Program-made: the position numbers and the translations under genes
Notes under the pieces: generated by a model
The model's input: the letters and a program-made list of their open reading frames with translations, nothing else
What the model was told of the DNA's origin: nothing
Database searches by the model: none
From: Caenimonas aquaedulcis
GTDB taxonomy: Bacteria > Pseudomonadota > Gammaproteobacteria > Burkholderiales > Burkholderiaceae_C
Direction of reading: 5' to 3'
Assembly (NCBI RefSeq): GCF_015831345.1
Contig: NZ_JADWYS010000001.1
Coordinates: 3,066,618-3,130,617 of the forward strand
DNA length: 64,000 nt
Shown: piece after piece, positions 11,593-20,459 of the stretch
Numbering within the stretch: position 1 is the first letter of the stretch
Layout: each line of letters begins with the position of its first letter

Positions 11593-11904
11593 ATGATCAA
11601 TTTCACCCGCACCTCCGTGCTCGTCGCCGCCGTTGCCCTGACGACCCTGGCCGGCTGCGCATCCACGCAACGCCATGAAAGCACCGGCCAGTACATCGAC
11701 GACACCGCGATCACCACCTCGGTGAAGGCCGCGATCTTCAACGACCCGATGCTCAAGTCGGCCGAGATCAACGTGGAGACCTTCAAGGGGCGCGTCCAGC
11801 TGAGCGGCTTCGTGAGCGGCCGCCAGAGCATCGACCGCGCCGTGCAAGTGGCGCAGGGCGTCAAGGGCGTGACCTCCGTGTCCAACGACATGAAGATGAA
11901 GTGA
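11593..11904 (+). CDS. BON domain lipoprotein (OsmY/YraP type)
   Basis: 103 residues. Signal peptide and lipobox LAGC place the mature N-terminal Cys at residue 22. A single BON domain (ITTSVKAAIFNDPMLKSAEI... FKGRVQLSGFV... AQGVKGVTSV) fills the remainder. BON proteins bind phospholipid surfaces and support envelope integrity under stress. The start ATG at 11593 has GGAG about 10 nt upstream. A strong terminator follows at 11946. Confidence 0.88.
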   Translation: MINFTRTSVLVAAVALTTLAGCASTQRHESTGQYIDDTAITTSVKAAIFNDPMLKSAEINVETFKGRVQLSGFVSGRQSIDRAVQVAQGVKGVTSVSNDMKMK

Positions 11905-11945
11905 TCTGCGGCAGCGGGTCTTCCGCTGCAGCCCGATCCGGCAGA

Positions 11946-11982
11946 ATGGGCGCAACTTCGCGGTTGCGCCCATGTTTTTTTT
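11946..11982 (+). terminator. Intrinsic terminator that overlaps the gph start
   Basis: 11-bp perfect stem: ATGGGCGCAAC (11946-11956) and GTTGCGCCCAT (11963-11973), with a 6-nt loop and eight T from 11975. It ends the BON-domain gene. The AT of the apparent gph start codon is the last two bases of the right arm. Confidence 0.8.
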
Positions 11983-12673
11983 GTCCCCACCTCTTTCACG
12001 GCTCCAGGCCGTCATCATCGATCTCGACGGCACTCTGGTCGACACGCTCGGCGACTTCGCCGTGTCCCTCAACCGGATGCTGGGCGATCTCTCATTGCCC
12101 CCTATCGAGCCTGCGGCGATCGAAGCGATGGTCGGCAAGGGCTCGGAGCACCTGATCCAATCCGTCCTCGCGCACGTGGGCGCGCCGCCCACGGCTTTCG
12201 ATGCCGCGTGGTCGTCCTACCAGCGGCACTACCTCGCCATCAACGGTGAATTCGCGAGCGTCTATCCGGGCGCGATCGAAGGACTGCGCGAGCTGCGGGA
12301 GTCAGGCCTGCGCCTGGCGTGTCTCACGAACAAGCCGACCAATTTCGCGCTTCCCCTGCTGGAGCGCAAGGGCTTGAGCGAATTCTTCCAGTGCGTGTTC
12401 GGCGGCGACGCCTTCGAGCGCAAGAAGCCCGACCCGATGCCGCTCGTGAAGACGTGCGAGGCGCTGGGGACGCCGCCTTCGCACACACTGATGATCGGCG
12501 ACTCCAGCAACGACGCGCAGGCCGCGCGCGCCGCGGGGTGCCCGGTCATCCTCATGACCTACGGGTACAACCACGGCGAGCCGGTGCGCAATGTGGATGC
12601 GGACGGTTTCGCGGATTCGCTGTTCGAAGCCGCGCAGTCGCTCAGGCCGGGCGGCCCAGCAGCGCGTCCTTGA
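11972..12673 (+). CDS. gph: Phosphoglycolate phosphatase (HAD superfamily)
   Basis: HAD hydrolase that dephosphorylates 2-phosphoglycolate, in Burkholderiales usually next to trpE as here. Motif I is IIDLDGTLVD (nucleophile and acid Asp pair), motif II LTNKP, motif III the Lys in ERKKPDP and motif IV MIGDSSNDA. The cap domain lies between motifs I and II. Length 233 is normal with the ATG at 11972, but that ATG lies inside a terminator hairpin and codons 2-4 are its T-tract. Initiation at the TTG at 11981, or a structured start, is possible. The 3' end overlaps the convergent chalcone-isomerase-like gene by 32 bp. Confidence 0.88.
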   Translation: MFFLSPPLSRLQAVIIDLDGTLVDTLGDFAVSLNRMLGDLSLPPIEPAAIEAMVGKGSEHLIQSVLAHVGAPPTAFDAAWSSYQRHYLAINGEFASVYPGAIEGLRELRESGLRLACLTNKPTNFALPLLERKGLSEFFQCVFGGDAFERKKPDPMPLVKTCEALGTPPSHTLMIGDSSNDAQAARAAGCPVILMTYGYNHGEPVRNVDADGFADSLFEAAQSLRPGGPAARP

Positions 12674-13235
12674 GCTTCCAGTCGGCCGGGCTCGGGCCGA
12701 GCCAGATGCGCACCAGCGCATTGAAGAACTCCTGCTCCTTGAAGGGCTCGAGGTCCTTGAAGCACTTGGTGCTGTTGATGTGGATCAGCATGCCGGTGCC
12801 CGGCACCCAGTCGATCTTGAAGCTCTCGCCGGACTTGAGCAGCTTGCACTCCGAGAAGAGCTGGCTCATGCGCATCACGCCCGGGACCAGCTTGGAGAAT
12901 TCCTTCTTGTCCATGTTGTCCTCCATGCCGCGCGAGAACAGCTTGCCGAGCTCGCCCGAGTCGATGTCGCGCAGCATCGTGATGTCGATGCGCTTGGCGC
13001 CGGGCATCGCCAGCACTTCCTCGGTCGTGGCGGCCTTCTTCGGCAGGTACAGGCCCATGGCGTACACCTTGAAGATGGCCTTGTAGCGCACGCCCGCGCC
13101 GTTGAGCTGCACCTTCGCGCCCTTCACGTCGGTGGCGTCCTCGTATTTCACGCCTGATACCGTCACCTCCGCGCAGGCGGATGCCGCCGCCGCCAGCATC
13201 ACCCACATCGTGATGCCTTGCTTCAACCACTTCAT
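12642..13235 (-). CDS. Secreted chalcone-isomerase-like protein
   Basis: 197 residues with an N-terminal signal peptide (cleavage near SACAEV). The body matches the bacterial chalcone-isomerase-like fold (VSGVKYED, VRYKAIFKVYAMGLYLPKKA, RIDITMLRDIDSGELGKLF, WVPGTGMLIHIN). It is probably periplasmic. Bacterial members usually lack demonstrated chalcone isomerase activity, and their role (fatty-acid or other lipid-like ligand binding) is unsettled. It is monocistronic, divergent from the trp leader and overlaps the end of gph. Confidence 0.85.
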   Translation of the reverse strand: MKWLKQGITMWVMLAAAASACAEVTVSGVKYEDATDVKGAKVQLNGAGVRYKAIFKVYAMGLYLPKKAATTEEVLAMPGAKRIDITMLRDIDSGELGKLFSRGMEDNMDKKEFSKLVPGVMRMSQLFSECKLLKSGESFKIDWVPGTGMLIHINSTKCFKDLEPFKEQEFFNALVRIWLGPSPADWKLKDALLGRPA

Positions 13236-13371
13236 CGCTGTCTCTCCTCGAAATAGTACGACCGTTCGATTCGGTGATTGTCGAGGTCGCCGCGAAGTCG
13301 CCGCTACAGGGTTTTCGCGCGGAGTGTCGCCTCGGGGTCCCGTGGCCCGGAGGGTTTGCTACACTTTGCGC

Positions 13372-13455
13372 ATGTCCATCCACCGCACCACCCCTGCAGG
13401 CCTCGACGGCCAGGGAGCCTGGCCCTGGCGCCGGCCTCTTCGCGTGCGTTCCTGA
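13372..13455 (+). CDS. trpL: Putative tryptophan leader peptide (TrpL-like)
   Basis: 27-codon open frame from ATG 13372 to TGA 13453-13455, lying 97 bp before trpE. It contains two Trp codons separated by one codon (GAWPWRRP; TGG at 13420 and 13426), placed in the second half as in known trp leaders. A TACACT hexamer at 13360-13365 resembles a -10 box; if used, the transcript would begin at or next to the ATG, giving a leaderless peptide. There is no Shine-Dalgarno at normal spacing. It was recognised by position, Trp content and hairpins only. Confidence 0.6.
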   Translation: MSIHRTTPAGLDGQGAWPWRRPLRVRS

Positions 13456-13498
13456 TTGCACGGGGCAGCCCGTGCCCCCGCGTCTCGAGTCCCTCGAG
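13408..13498 (+). promoter_or_regulatory. Attenuator-like hairpins before trpE
   Basis: Three stems follow one another. GGCCAGG (13408-13414) pairs with CCTGGCC (13418-13424) across the first Trp codon. GCACGGG (13458-13464) pairs with CCCGTGC (13469-13475) directly after the leader stop. CTCGAG (13484-13489) pairs with CTCGAG (13493-13498). The order fits ribosome-mediated control of trpE. No T-tract follows, so termination would need Rho or the control would act on translation. Confidence 0.5.
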
Positions 13499-13552
13499 GC
13501 AAACCCGAATCGATAGCGGCACGTCGCCGCGGAGCTTGTGGAGGCTCACCCC

Positions 13553-15052
13553 TTGATCACCGAACTTGAATTCAAAAGCCTTGGCACCCAGGGCTACAAC
13601 CGCATCCCCCTCATCGCCGAGGCATTCGCGGACCTGGAGACGCCGCTCTCGCTGTACCTCAAGCTCGCGCATGCGCGCGACGGCGGCAAATACAGCTTCC
13701 TGCTCGAATCCGTCGTCGGCGGCGAGCGCTTCGGGCGCTACAGCTTCATCGGCCTGCCGGCGCGCACGCTCTTGCGCTGCACCGGCTTCGGCGCGGAGGC
13801 GAAGACGGAGGTCGTGACGAACGGCGTCGTCGTGGAGACGCACAGCGGCAACCCGCTGGACTTCATCGAGGCTTACCAGAAGCGATTCAAGGTCGCGCTG
13901 CGGCCCGGCCTGCCGCGCTTTTGCGGCGGCCTCGCGGGCTACTTCGGCTACGACACGGTGCGGCACATCGAGAAGAAGCTGGAAAAGAGCTGCCCGCCCG
14001 ACACGCTGCACTGCCCGGACATCCTGCTGCTGCAGTGCGAAGAACTCGCCGTCATCGACAACCTGTCGGGCAAGCTCTACCTGATCGTCTACGCGGACCC
14101 GGGGCAGGGCGAGGCTTACGCCAACGGCAAGAAGCGCCTGCGTGAGCTGCGCGACCAGCTGAAGTATTCGGTGAGCGCGCCGGTGATCCGGCAGACGGAG
14201 GCGTACCCCGCCGAGCGCGACTTCGCGAAGGCCGACTACCTGAAGGCGGTCGAACGTGCGAAGGAGCTGATCGCCGCGGGCGACTTCATGCAGGTGCAGG
14301 TGGGCCAGCGCATCAAGAAGCGCTACACGGAGTCGCCGCTGTCGCTCTATCGCGCGCTGCGTTCTCTCAACCCGAGCCCCTACATGTACTACTACCACTT
14401 CGGGGACTTCCACGTGGTGGGCGCGTCGCCGGAGATCCTGGTGCGCCAGGAGCAGACGCCCGAGGGCCAGAAGGTGACGATCCGTCCGCTCGCCGGCACG
14501 CGGCCGCGCGGCGCGACGGTGGAGATCGACAAGGCGGTCGAGCAGGAACTCATCGCCGACCCGAAGGAGCGCGCGGAACATGTGATGCTGATCGACCTCG
14601 CGCGCAACGACATCGGCCGCATCGCGAAGACGGGCACGGTGAAGGTGACGGAAGCTTTCGCGGTGGAGCGCTACAGCCACGTGATGCACATCGTGAGCAA
14701 CGTCGAGGGCATCCTGAACGACGGGATGACCAGCATCGATGTGTTGAAGGCGACCTTCCCTGCAGGCACCCTGACCGGCGCGCCGAAGGTGCACGCGATG
14801 GAGTTGATCGACCAGCTGGAGCCGACGAAGCGAGGCCTGTATGGCGGTGCGTGCGGATACCTGAGCTATGCCGGCGACATGGACGTCGCGATCGCGATCC
14901 GCACGGGGATCATCAAGGACCAGATGCTGTATGTGCAGGCGGCCGCGGGCGTGGTCGCGGATTCGGTGCCCGAGATGGAGTGGAAGGAGACGGAGGCGAA
15001 GGCGCGTGCCTTGCTGCGTGCTTCGGAGCTGGTCGAGGAGGGGCTGGAATGA
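13553..15052 (+). CDS. trpE: Anthranilate synthase component I
   Basis: Converts chorismate to anthranilate with ammonia delivered by TrpG; first step of tryptophan synthesis. 499 residues from TTG 13553, chosen because GGAGG lies 8 nt upstream (13540-13544) and the protein then begins ITELEFKSLG as in relatives. A GTG at 13538 is in frame but covers the ribosome site. The feedback site LLES with GGERFGRYSF is intact, so tryptophan inhibition is expected. Catalytic blocks are VQVGQRI, PYMYYYHFGDFHVVGASPE, PLAGTRPRG, LIDLARNDIGRI and FPAGTLTGAPK. Its stop overlaps the start of the GxxExxY gene (ATGA). Confidence 0.96.
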   Translation: MITELEFKSLGTQGYNRIPLIAEAFADLETPLSLYLKLAHARDGGKYSFLLESVVGGERFGRYSFIGLPARTLLRCTGFGAEAKTEVVTNGVVVETHSGNPLDFIEAYQKRFKVALRPGLPRFCGGLAGYFGYDTVRHIEKKLEKSCPPDTLHCPDILLLQCEELAVIDNLSGKLYLIVYADPGQGEAYANGKKRLRELRDQLKYSVSAPVIRQTEAYPAERDFAKADYLKAVERAKELIAAGDFMQVQVGQRIKKRYTESPLSLYRALRSLNPSPYMYYYHFGDFHVVGASPEILVRQEQTPEGQKVTIRPLAGTRPRGATVEIDKAVEQELIADPKERAEHVMLIDLARNDIGRIAKTGTVKVTEAFAVERYSHVMHIVSNVEGILNDGMTSIDVLKATFPAGTLTGAPKVHAMELIDQLEPTKRGLYGGACGYLSYAGDMDVAIAIRTGIIKDQMLYVQAAAGVVADSVPEMEWKETEAKARALLRASELVEEGLE

Positions 15053-15492
15053 GCTCGCCTGAATTTTTGAACGCAGAGGACGCAGAGGTTCCGCAGAGGG
15101 CGCAGAGGAACAGCCCGGTCGAAAATGATTTTTCGCACGAAATCATCGGGGCTGCCCTGGAGGTCCAGAAAGCCTTGGGTACCGGCTTGCTGGAGAGTGC
15201 GTATTCGGCAGCATTTGCCATGGAACTCGCGGAGCGCGAAATCGGCTTCGCGCAAGAGGTCGCCATTCCCGGCTTCTACAAAAACCGGCCATTGGGAGTC
15301 GCGTTTCGCGCGGACTTCATCGTCGAAAACTCCGTGATCGTCGAGATCAAGGCAGTAGACATGGTGACGGAATTGCACAGGGCGCAGTTGCTCTCCTATC
15401 TGCGCATGGCCAACCTGAAACTGGGCCTGCTCATCAACTTCCACGTGTTCCCGTTGGTCAAGGGCGTCCACAGATTGGCGAACAAGCTATGA
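15049..15492 (+). CDS. GxxExxY protein (PD-(D/E)XK-like fold) inserted in the trp operon
   Basis: 147 residues. The family signature is visible as GTGLLESAY, followed by [19 protein letters not shown] and a nuclease-like core [19 protein letters not shown] with the acidic/EIK pattern. GxxExxY proteins are small, patchily distributed and often multicopy; their function is not established. The ATG overlaps the trpE stop, but codons 7-20 are formed by the left arm of an inverted repeat, so the N-terminus may be repeat-derived. It sits between trpE and trpG, which are normally adjacent, and may be cotranscribed with them. Confidence 0.85.
   Translation: MSSPEFLNAEDAEVPQRAQRNSPVENDFSHEIIGAALEVQKALGTGLLESAYSAAFAMELAEREIGFAQEVAIPGFYKNRPLGVAFRADFIVENSVIVEIKAVDMVTELHRAQLLSYLRMANLKLGLLINFHVFPLVKGVHRLANKL
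15067..15110 (+). repeat. Left inverted-repeat arm of the GxxExxY element
   Basis: 44 nt beginning TTGAACGCAGAGGACGCAGA. Its reverse complement recurs at 15508-15550 with about five differences including one 1-nt gap. Internally it is built of repeated CGCAGAGG units. Confidence 0.85.
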
Positions 15493-15507
15493 ACCACCTT
15501 CCCGGCC

Positions 15508-15550
15508 TTCTCTGCGTCCTCAACGGAACTTCTGCGTCCTCTGCGTTCAA
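15508..15550 (-). repeat. Right inverted-repeat arm of the GxxExxY element
   Basis: 43 nt ending CTGCGTCCTCTGCGTTCAA, the inverted partner of 15067-15110. Together the arms bracket the GxxExxY gene just inside the trpE end and 39 bp before trpG. Confidence 0.85.
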
Positions 15551-15589
15551 GATTGCATTGGCGCGACATGCTCACTCGAGGAGGGCGAA

Positions 15590-16162
15590 ATGAAGCTCCT
15601 CATGATCGACAACTACGACAGCTTCACCTACAACCTCGTGCAATATTTCGGCGAGCTCGGTGCCCAGGTGGAGGTGTTCCGCAACGACGAGATCGCCATC
15701 GAAGGCATCGCGCAGCGAAAGCCTGATCGGCTCGTTGTCTCGCCCGGTCCGTGCTCTCCTGCCGAAGCGGGAATCTCCGTGGAAGCCATCCGCCACTTCG
15801 CCGGCAAGCTGCCCATCCTGGGCGTGTGCCTCGGACATCAATCCATCGGCGCGGCGTTCGGCGGGAAGATCGTCCGCGCTCGCCAGCTGATGCACGGCAA
15901 GACCAGCGTCATCAAGACGACGCAGGAAGGTGTCTTTCGCGGATTGCCCGAGTCCTTTACCGTGAACCGCTATCACTCGCTGGCGATCGAACAGGAAAGC
16001 CGTCCCGACGTGCTGGCCGTCACGGCCACCACCGACGACGGCGAGATCATGGGTGTGCGCCACAGGGAACTCGCGATCGAAGGCGTGCAGTTCCACCCCG
16101 AATCGATCCTCACAGAGCACGGCCATGCCATGCTGAAGAACTTCATGGAGCAACGGGCATGA
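15590..16162 (+). CDS. trpG: Anthranilate synthase component II (glutamine amidotransferase)
   Basis: 190-residue class I amidotransferase that hydrolyses glutamine and feeds ammonia to TrpE. Nucleophile Cys80 lies in [11 protein letters not shown], with His169 and Glu171 in QFHPES; the oxyanion strand SPGPCSP is at 51-57. In this group TrpG often also serves 4-aminobenzoate synthesis as PabA, which cannot be decided here. GGAGG precedes the ATG by 5-6 nt. Its stop overlaps the ltaE start (ATGA). Confidence 0.96.
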   Translation: MKLLMIDNYDSFTYNLVQYFGELGAQVEVFRNDEIAIEGIAQRKPDRLVVSPGPCSPAEAGISVEAIRHFAGKLPILGVCLGHQSIGAAFGGKIVRARQLMHGKTSVIKTTQEGVFRGLPESFTVNRYHSLAIEQESRPDVLAVTATTDDGEIMGVRHRELAIEGVQFHPESILTEHGHAMLKNFMEQRA

Positions 16163-17205
16163 ACAAGCCGGTCGACCTGCGCAGCGATACCGTCACCCAG
16201 CCGACTCCCGGCATGCGCGAGGCCATGGCCGCCGCGCGGCTGGGCGATGATGTGTTCGGCGACGACCCGAGCGTCAACGCGCTGCAGGACAAGATCGCGG
16301 CGATGCTGGGCTTCGAGGCAGCCCTCTTCGTGCCGACCGGGACGCAGAGCAACCTCTGCGCGATCCTTTCGCACTGCCAGCGGGGAGACGAATACATCGT
16401 GGGCCAGATGCAGCACTGCTACCGCTGGGAGGGCGGCGGCGGCGCCGTTTTCGGCAGCGTGCAGCCACAGCCGCTCGACCACCAGCCGGACGGTACGCTG
16501 GCGCTCGCCGACATCGAGGCCGCGATCAAGCCTGACGATCCGCACTTCGCGCGCAGCCGCATGCTCGCCCTGGAGAACACGCTGGGCGGCAAGCTGCTGC
16601 CGATGGCGTATGTGGAACAGGCGACCGCGCTCGCGAAAACCAAAGGGCTGGGGCGGCACCTCGACGGCGCCCGTCTCTTCAATGCGGCGGTTGCCCAGGC
16701 GGCGAAGGTGGGCGGGGACGCGCTCGCCGAAGCCCGGCGCATCGCGCAGTGTTTCGACAGCGTGTCGGTGTGCTTCAGCAAGGGCCTGGGCGCGCCCGCT
16801 GGCTCGGCGCTGTGCGGGTCGCGCGAATTCATCGGCCGTGCGCGCCGGGTGCGCAAGATGGCGGGCGGCGCGATGCGGCAGGCGGGGTTCCTCGCGGCGG
16901 CCGCCACGTATGCGCTGGACCATCATGTCGAACGGCTCGCGCAGGACCACGCGCTCGCCCGGCAACTGGCCGAGGGCCTGGCCGGGATCGACGGTCTCGT
17001 GGTGGAGGCGCCTCAAAGCAACATCCTGTTCGTCGACCTTACCGGCTCGGCACGCGATCACGCCGACGCGCTGCTCAAGCACCTGGCCCAGCACGGCGTG
17101 CTCGCGACGGGCCTGTACCGGCTTCGCTTCGTGACGCACCTGGATGTCGATGCCGACGGCGTGGACCGCGCGATCGCGGCGATCCGCGGTTTCTTCAGGG
17201 CGTGA
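16159..17205 (+). CDS. ltaE: Low-specificity L-threonine aldolase
   Basis: PLP enzyme cleaving L-threonine or L-allo-threonine to glycine and acetaldehyde. 348 residues. The N-terminal [19 protein letters not shown] and [12 protein letters not shown] are family hallmarks. The PLP-binding Lys208 lies in [12 protein letters not shown], and the [10 protein letters not shown] block holds the cofactor-contacting Asp and Arg. It is coupled to trpG by a 4-bp overlap, an unusual partner for an enzyme not in the tryptophan pathway; operon sharing in this lineage is the likeliest explanation. Confidence 0.93.
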   Translation: MNKPVDLRSDTVTQPTPGMREAMAAARLGDDVFGDDPSVNALQDKIAAMLGFEAALFVPTGTQSNLCAILSHCQRGDEYIVGQMQHCYRWEGGGGAVFGSVQPQPLDHQPDGTLALADIEAAIKPDDPHFARSRMLALENTLGGKLLPMAYVEQATALAKTKGLGRHLDGARLFNAAVAQAAKVGGDALAEARRIAQCFDSVSVCFSKGLGAPAGSALCGSREFIGRARRVRKMAGGAMRQAGFLAAAATYALDHHVERLAQDHALARQLAEGLAGIDGLVVEAPQSNILFVDLTGSARDHADALLKHLAQHGVLATGLYRLRFVTHLDVDADGVDRAIAAIRGFFRA

Positions 17206-17207
17206 CC

Positions 17208-17858
17208 ATGCCGGATGCGCACCACCTCCTGCTGTTCATCGCGGCCGGCTGGCTGCTGAACCTCACGCCGGGGCCGGACGTGCTCTACATCGTCACGAAC
17301 GCGTTGCGTTCGGGCGCGCGCGCGGGCCTCGTCGCCGGCCTGGGCATCACGGCGGGCTGTTTCGTGCACGTGTTCGCGGCGGCCATCGGCGTGAGTGCGC
17401 TGCTCGCGACATCGGCCACCGCCTTCACCGTGCTGAAGTACATCGGCGCGGCGTACCTGCTGTGGATCGGCGTGAAGATCCTGCTGGCGAAGGCGCCGGC
17501 ACAGGAGCCCGACGTCGCGGCGCTCGCAGCCGCCGGAAAGCCGCGCGAGCTGAAATCGATTTTTGCCGGTGGCTTCCTCACCAACGTGCTCAACCCGAAG
17601 GTGGCGCTGTTCTTCCTGGCCTTCGTGCCGCAGTTCATCGCGCCGGACGCGGACAACAAGGCGCTCGCCTTCGTGCTGCTGGGCGTGATCTTCAACCTCA
17701 ATTCCATCCCGGTGAATTCCGGCTGGGCGCTGGCCGCCGCGTGGATGGCGCGCAGCGGCTCCGTCCGCAGAGGCATGCACTGGCTGGACAAGGCGGCCGC
17801 CTGCATGTTCATCGCTTTCGGACTGAAGCTGGCCCTGACCGACAATCCGTCCCGCTAA
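17208..17858 (+). CDS. LysE/RhtB family amino acid exporter
   Basis: 216-residue inner-membrane protein with about six transmembrane segments. The family signature [20 protein letters not shown] opens the protein, and [18 protein letters not shown] marks the second half. Members export amino acids such as lysine, threonine or homoserine. It starts 2 bp after ltaE, and the pairing with a threonine aldolase hints at a threonine- or glycine-type substrate (inference). Confidence 0.93.
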   Translation: MPDAHHLLLFIAAGWLLNLTPGPDVLYIVTNALRSGARAGLVAGLGITAGCFVHVFAAAIGVSALLATSATAFTVLKYIGAAYLLWIGVKILLAKAPAQEPDVAALAAAGKPRELKSIFAGGFLTNVLNPKVALFFLAFVPQFIAPDADNKALAFVLLGVIFNLNSIPVNSGWALAAAWMARSGSVRRGMHWLDKAAACMFIAFGLKLALTDNPSR

Positions 17859-17878
17859 CCCCACAAGAGGAGCACACG

Positions 17879-18910
17879 ATGCCCATCAGTCCTCAGGAAG
17901 CGCTCCAGCGCACCATCGAACACCGCGAGATATTCAACGACGAGATGCTGCACGTGGTGCGCATGATCATGAGCGGCGAGCTGTCGCCGGTGATGATGGC
18001 CGCGCTCATCACGGGCCTGCGCGTCAAGAAGGAAACCATCGGCGAGATCACCGCCGCCGCGCAGGTGATGCGCGAGTTCTCGACCAAGGTGCACGTGGCG
18101 GACAAGACCCATCTGGTCGACATCGTCGGCACCGGGGGCGACGGATCGCACACGTTCAACATCTCCACCTGCTCGATGTTCGTCGCGGCCGCGGCCGGCG
18201 CGAAGGTCAGCAAGCACGGCGGGCGCAGCGTGTCCAGCAAGAGCGGCAGCGCCGACGTGCTGGAGAGCCTGGGCCTGAACATCAGCCTGTCGCCCGACGC
18301 CATCGCGAAATGCATCGAGCAGGTCGGCATCGGCTTCATGTTCGCGCCCAACCACCATCCCGCGATGAAGAACGTCGCGCCCGTGCGCAAGGAACTCGGC
18401 GTGCGCACGATCTTCAACATCCTGGGGCCACTCACCAACCCGGCGGGCGCGCCGAACATCCTGATGGGCGTGTTCCACCCGGACCTGGTGGGCATCCAGG
18501 TGCGAGCCCTGCAGCGACTCGGTGCGGAACACGCGGTCGTCGTCTACGGCCGTGACGGCATGGACGAGATCAGCCTGGGCGCGGCCACGATGGTGGGTGA
18601 GCTCAAGAACGGCGAGATCGCGGAGTACGAAATCCACCCGGAAGATTTCGGATTGCAGATGGCGAGCAACCGCGCGCTGAAGGTGGATACACCGGAGCAA
18701 TCCCGGCAGATGCTGCTCGGCGTGCTGGACAACCAGGCCGGAGCCGCGCGCGACATCGTGATCCTCAACGCGGGCGCCGCGCTGTATGCCGCGAACGTCA
18801 GCGATTCCATCCAGTCGGGCATCGCGAAGGCGCGCGCTGTCGTGGAGAGCGGCGCGGCCAGGGCAAAGCTCGAGCAGTTCGTGGCCGTTTCCAAATCCCT
18901 CGCAGGCTGA
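17879..18910 (+). CDS. trpD: Anthranilate phosphoribosyltransferase
   Basis: Joins anthranilate and PRPP to phosphoribosylanthranilate. 343 residues. The PRPP-binding loop is [16 protein letters not shown], with the anthranilate site [18 protein letters not shown], and the [14 protein letters not shown] and [12 protein letters not shown] blocks are intact. GAGGAG ends 8 nt before the ATG. It follows the exporter by 20 bp and precedes trpC by 5 bp. Confidence 0.97.
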   Translation: MPISPQEALQRTIEHREIFNDEMLHVVRMIMSGELSPVMMAALITGLRVKKETIGEITAAAQVMREFSTKVHVADKTHLVDIVGTGGDGSHTFNISTCSMFVAAAAGAKVSKHGGRSVSSKSGSADVLESLGLNISLSPDAIAKCIEQVGIGFMFAPNHHPAMKNVAPVRKELGVRTIFNILGPLTNPAGAPNILMGVFHPDLVGIQVRALQRLGAEHAVVVYGRDGMDEISLGAATMVGELKNGEIAEYEIHPEDFGLQMASNRALKVDTPEQSRQMLLGVLDNQAGAARDIVILNAGAALYAANVSDSIQSGIAKARAVVESGAARAKLEQFVAVSKSLAG

Positions 18911-18915
18911 ACGCA

Positions 18916-19716
18916 ATGGAAGACATTCTCGAAAAGATCGTCGCGGTCAAGCGCCAAGAGATCGCGGCGGCGCAGCGGCGCATGCCGGTCGCCGCGATGC
19001 GCGCGGATGCGGAGAGCCGCGTGCTGACGCGCGACTTCGAAGCCGCCTTGCGCCGCAAGATCGCGGCCGGCCAGAGCGCAGTGATCGCGGAAGTGAAGAA
19101 GGCGAGCCCGAGCAAGGGCGTGCTGCGTGAAGAATTCATCCCGGCGGATATCGCGCAGAGCTATGCACTGGGAGACGGCAAGACCAGCGCGGCGTGCCTG
19201 TCCGTGCTGACCGACAGGCAGTTCTTCCAGGGGCAGGTGGACTACCTCAAGCAGGCGCGCGCGTCCTGCGACCTGCCGGTCCTGCGCAAGGACTTCATGG
19301 TGGACCCGTACCAGGTGTACGAGTCGCGCTCCATGGGCGCCGACTGCATCCTCCTCATCGTGGCGTGCCTGGACGACGCGCGCATGGCCGAGATGGAAGC
19401 GATCGCGCGCAGCCTGGACATGGCCGTGCTGGTGGAGGTGCACGACAGGGCCGAACTGCAGCGCGCGCTGAAGCTCAAGACGCCGCTGATCGGCATCAAC
19501 AACCGCAACTTGCGGACCTTCGACGTGTCGTTGGACACGACGCTGGGCATGCTCGGCGATGTGCCGGCGGATCGCCTCGTCATCACCGAATCCGGCATCA
19601 CGACGCCCGAGGACGTGAAGAAGATGCGTGACGCGGGCGTCCACGCTTTCCTGGTCGGCGAAGCCTTCATGCGCGCCGAAGAACCGGGCGACGCCCTGGC
19701 CGCCCTGTTCGGCTGA
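18916..19716 (+). CDS. trpC: Indole-3-glycerol phosphate synthase
   Basis: TIM-barrel enzyme that ring-closes CdRP to indole-3-glycerol phosphate. 266 residues, monofunctional (no TrpF fusion). Catalytic blocks: [53 protein letters not shown] and [12 protein letters not shown]. The stop TGA overlaps the ung start (TGATG). trpF, trpB and trpA are not in the window, consistent with their separate location in Burkholderiales. Confidence 0.97.
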   Translation: MEDILEKIVAVKRQEIAAAQRRMPVAAMRADAESRVLTRDFEAALRRKIAAGQSAVIAEVKKASPSKGVLREEFIPADIAQSYALGDGKTSAACLSVLTDRQFFQGQVDYLKQARASCDLPVLRKDFMVDPYQVYESRSMGADCILLIVACLDDARMAEMEAIARSLDMAVLVEVHDRAELQRALKLKTPLIGINNRNLRTFDVSLDTTLGMLGDVPADRLVITESGITTPEDVKKMRDAGVHAFLVGEAFMRAEEPGDALAALFG

Positions 19717-20459
19717 TGCAGTCGAGCCTGCTGCCGGATGACTCCGGCGCGCCGCGCTTGCGGGCCTGGGAGCCGGACAAGTGGCCCCTGGCCGACGGTT
19801 GGTCGCCGGTGGTCGAGCGGTTTTTCCTCAGTGCGGAAGGGCAGCGCCTCGCGCGGTTCATCCGTGACCGGCTCGCGGCCGGGGCCGTGGTGTACCCGCC
19901 CCACCCCTTGAGGGCACTGGAGCTCACGCCGCCCGCGAACGTCCACGCCGTCATCGTCGGGCAGGACCCGTATCACGGGCCGGGGCAGGCGGAAGGGCTG
20001 GCGTTCTCGGTGGCGCCGGGCGTGAAACTCCCTCCGTCCCTGCGCAACATCTTCAAGGAATTGCACCGCGAAGCGCCGGGCTCCACGCCGGCGAACGGGT
20101 CCCTGCTCGGGTGGGCAAAGCGCGGCGTGCTGCTGCTCAACACCAGCCTGACCGTCGAGGAGGGCGCGGCGGGCAGCCATGCGAAGCAGGGCTGGGAAGT
20201 CCTGACGGACGCCTTGCTCGCCGAGGTCGCGGCGAAGGCATCGCCTTGCGTGTACATGCTGTGGGGCGCCCACGCGCAGGCCAAGGCACCGCTGATCGAG
20301 CAGGCCGCGCGGCTGCACGGGCGTGAGGCGCTCGTGCTCCAGGCGAACCATCCGTCGCCCCTGTCGGCGAGCCGGCCGCCCGCGCCTTTCATCGGCTGCG
20401 GCCATTTCTCGATCGCGCGCGACTGGCTGACGGCGCGGGGCTTTCCGGGGATCTTCTAG
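19716..20459 (+). CDS. ung: Uracil-DNA glycosylase (family 1)
   Basis: Removes uracil from DNA to start base-excision repair. 247 residues. The water-activating Asp and pyrimidine pocket are in VIVGQDPYHGPGQAEGLAFS, the uracil-recognition Asn in LLLNTSLTVEEG, and the DNA-intercalation loop is NHPSPLSASRPP. It is translationally coupled to trpC. Its stop abuts that of the convergent patatin gene without a spacer or visible terminator. Confidence 0.96.
   Translation: MQSSLLPDDSGAPRLRAWEPDKWPLADGWSPVVERFFLSAEGQRLARFIRDRLAAGAVVYPPHPLRALELTPPANVHAVIVGQDPYHGPGQAEGLAFSVAPGVKLPPSLRNIFKELHREAPGSTPANGSLLGWAKRGVLLLNTSLTVEEGAAGSHAKQGWEVLTDALLAEVAAKASPCVYMLWGAHAQAKAPLIEQAARLHGREALVLQANHPSPLSASRPPAPFIGCGHFSIARDWLTARGFPGIF

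Noticed and set aside
13538..13552. GTG start for trpE at 13538
   Set aside because: It would place the GGAGG ribosome site inside the coding sequence; TTG 13553 gives correct spacing and the family N-terminus.
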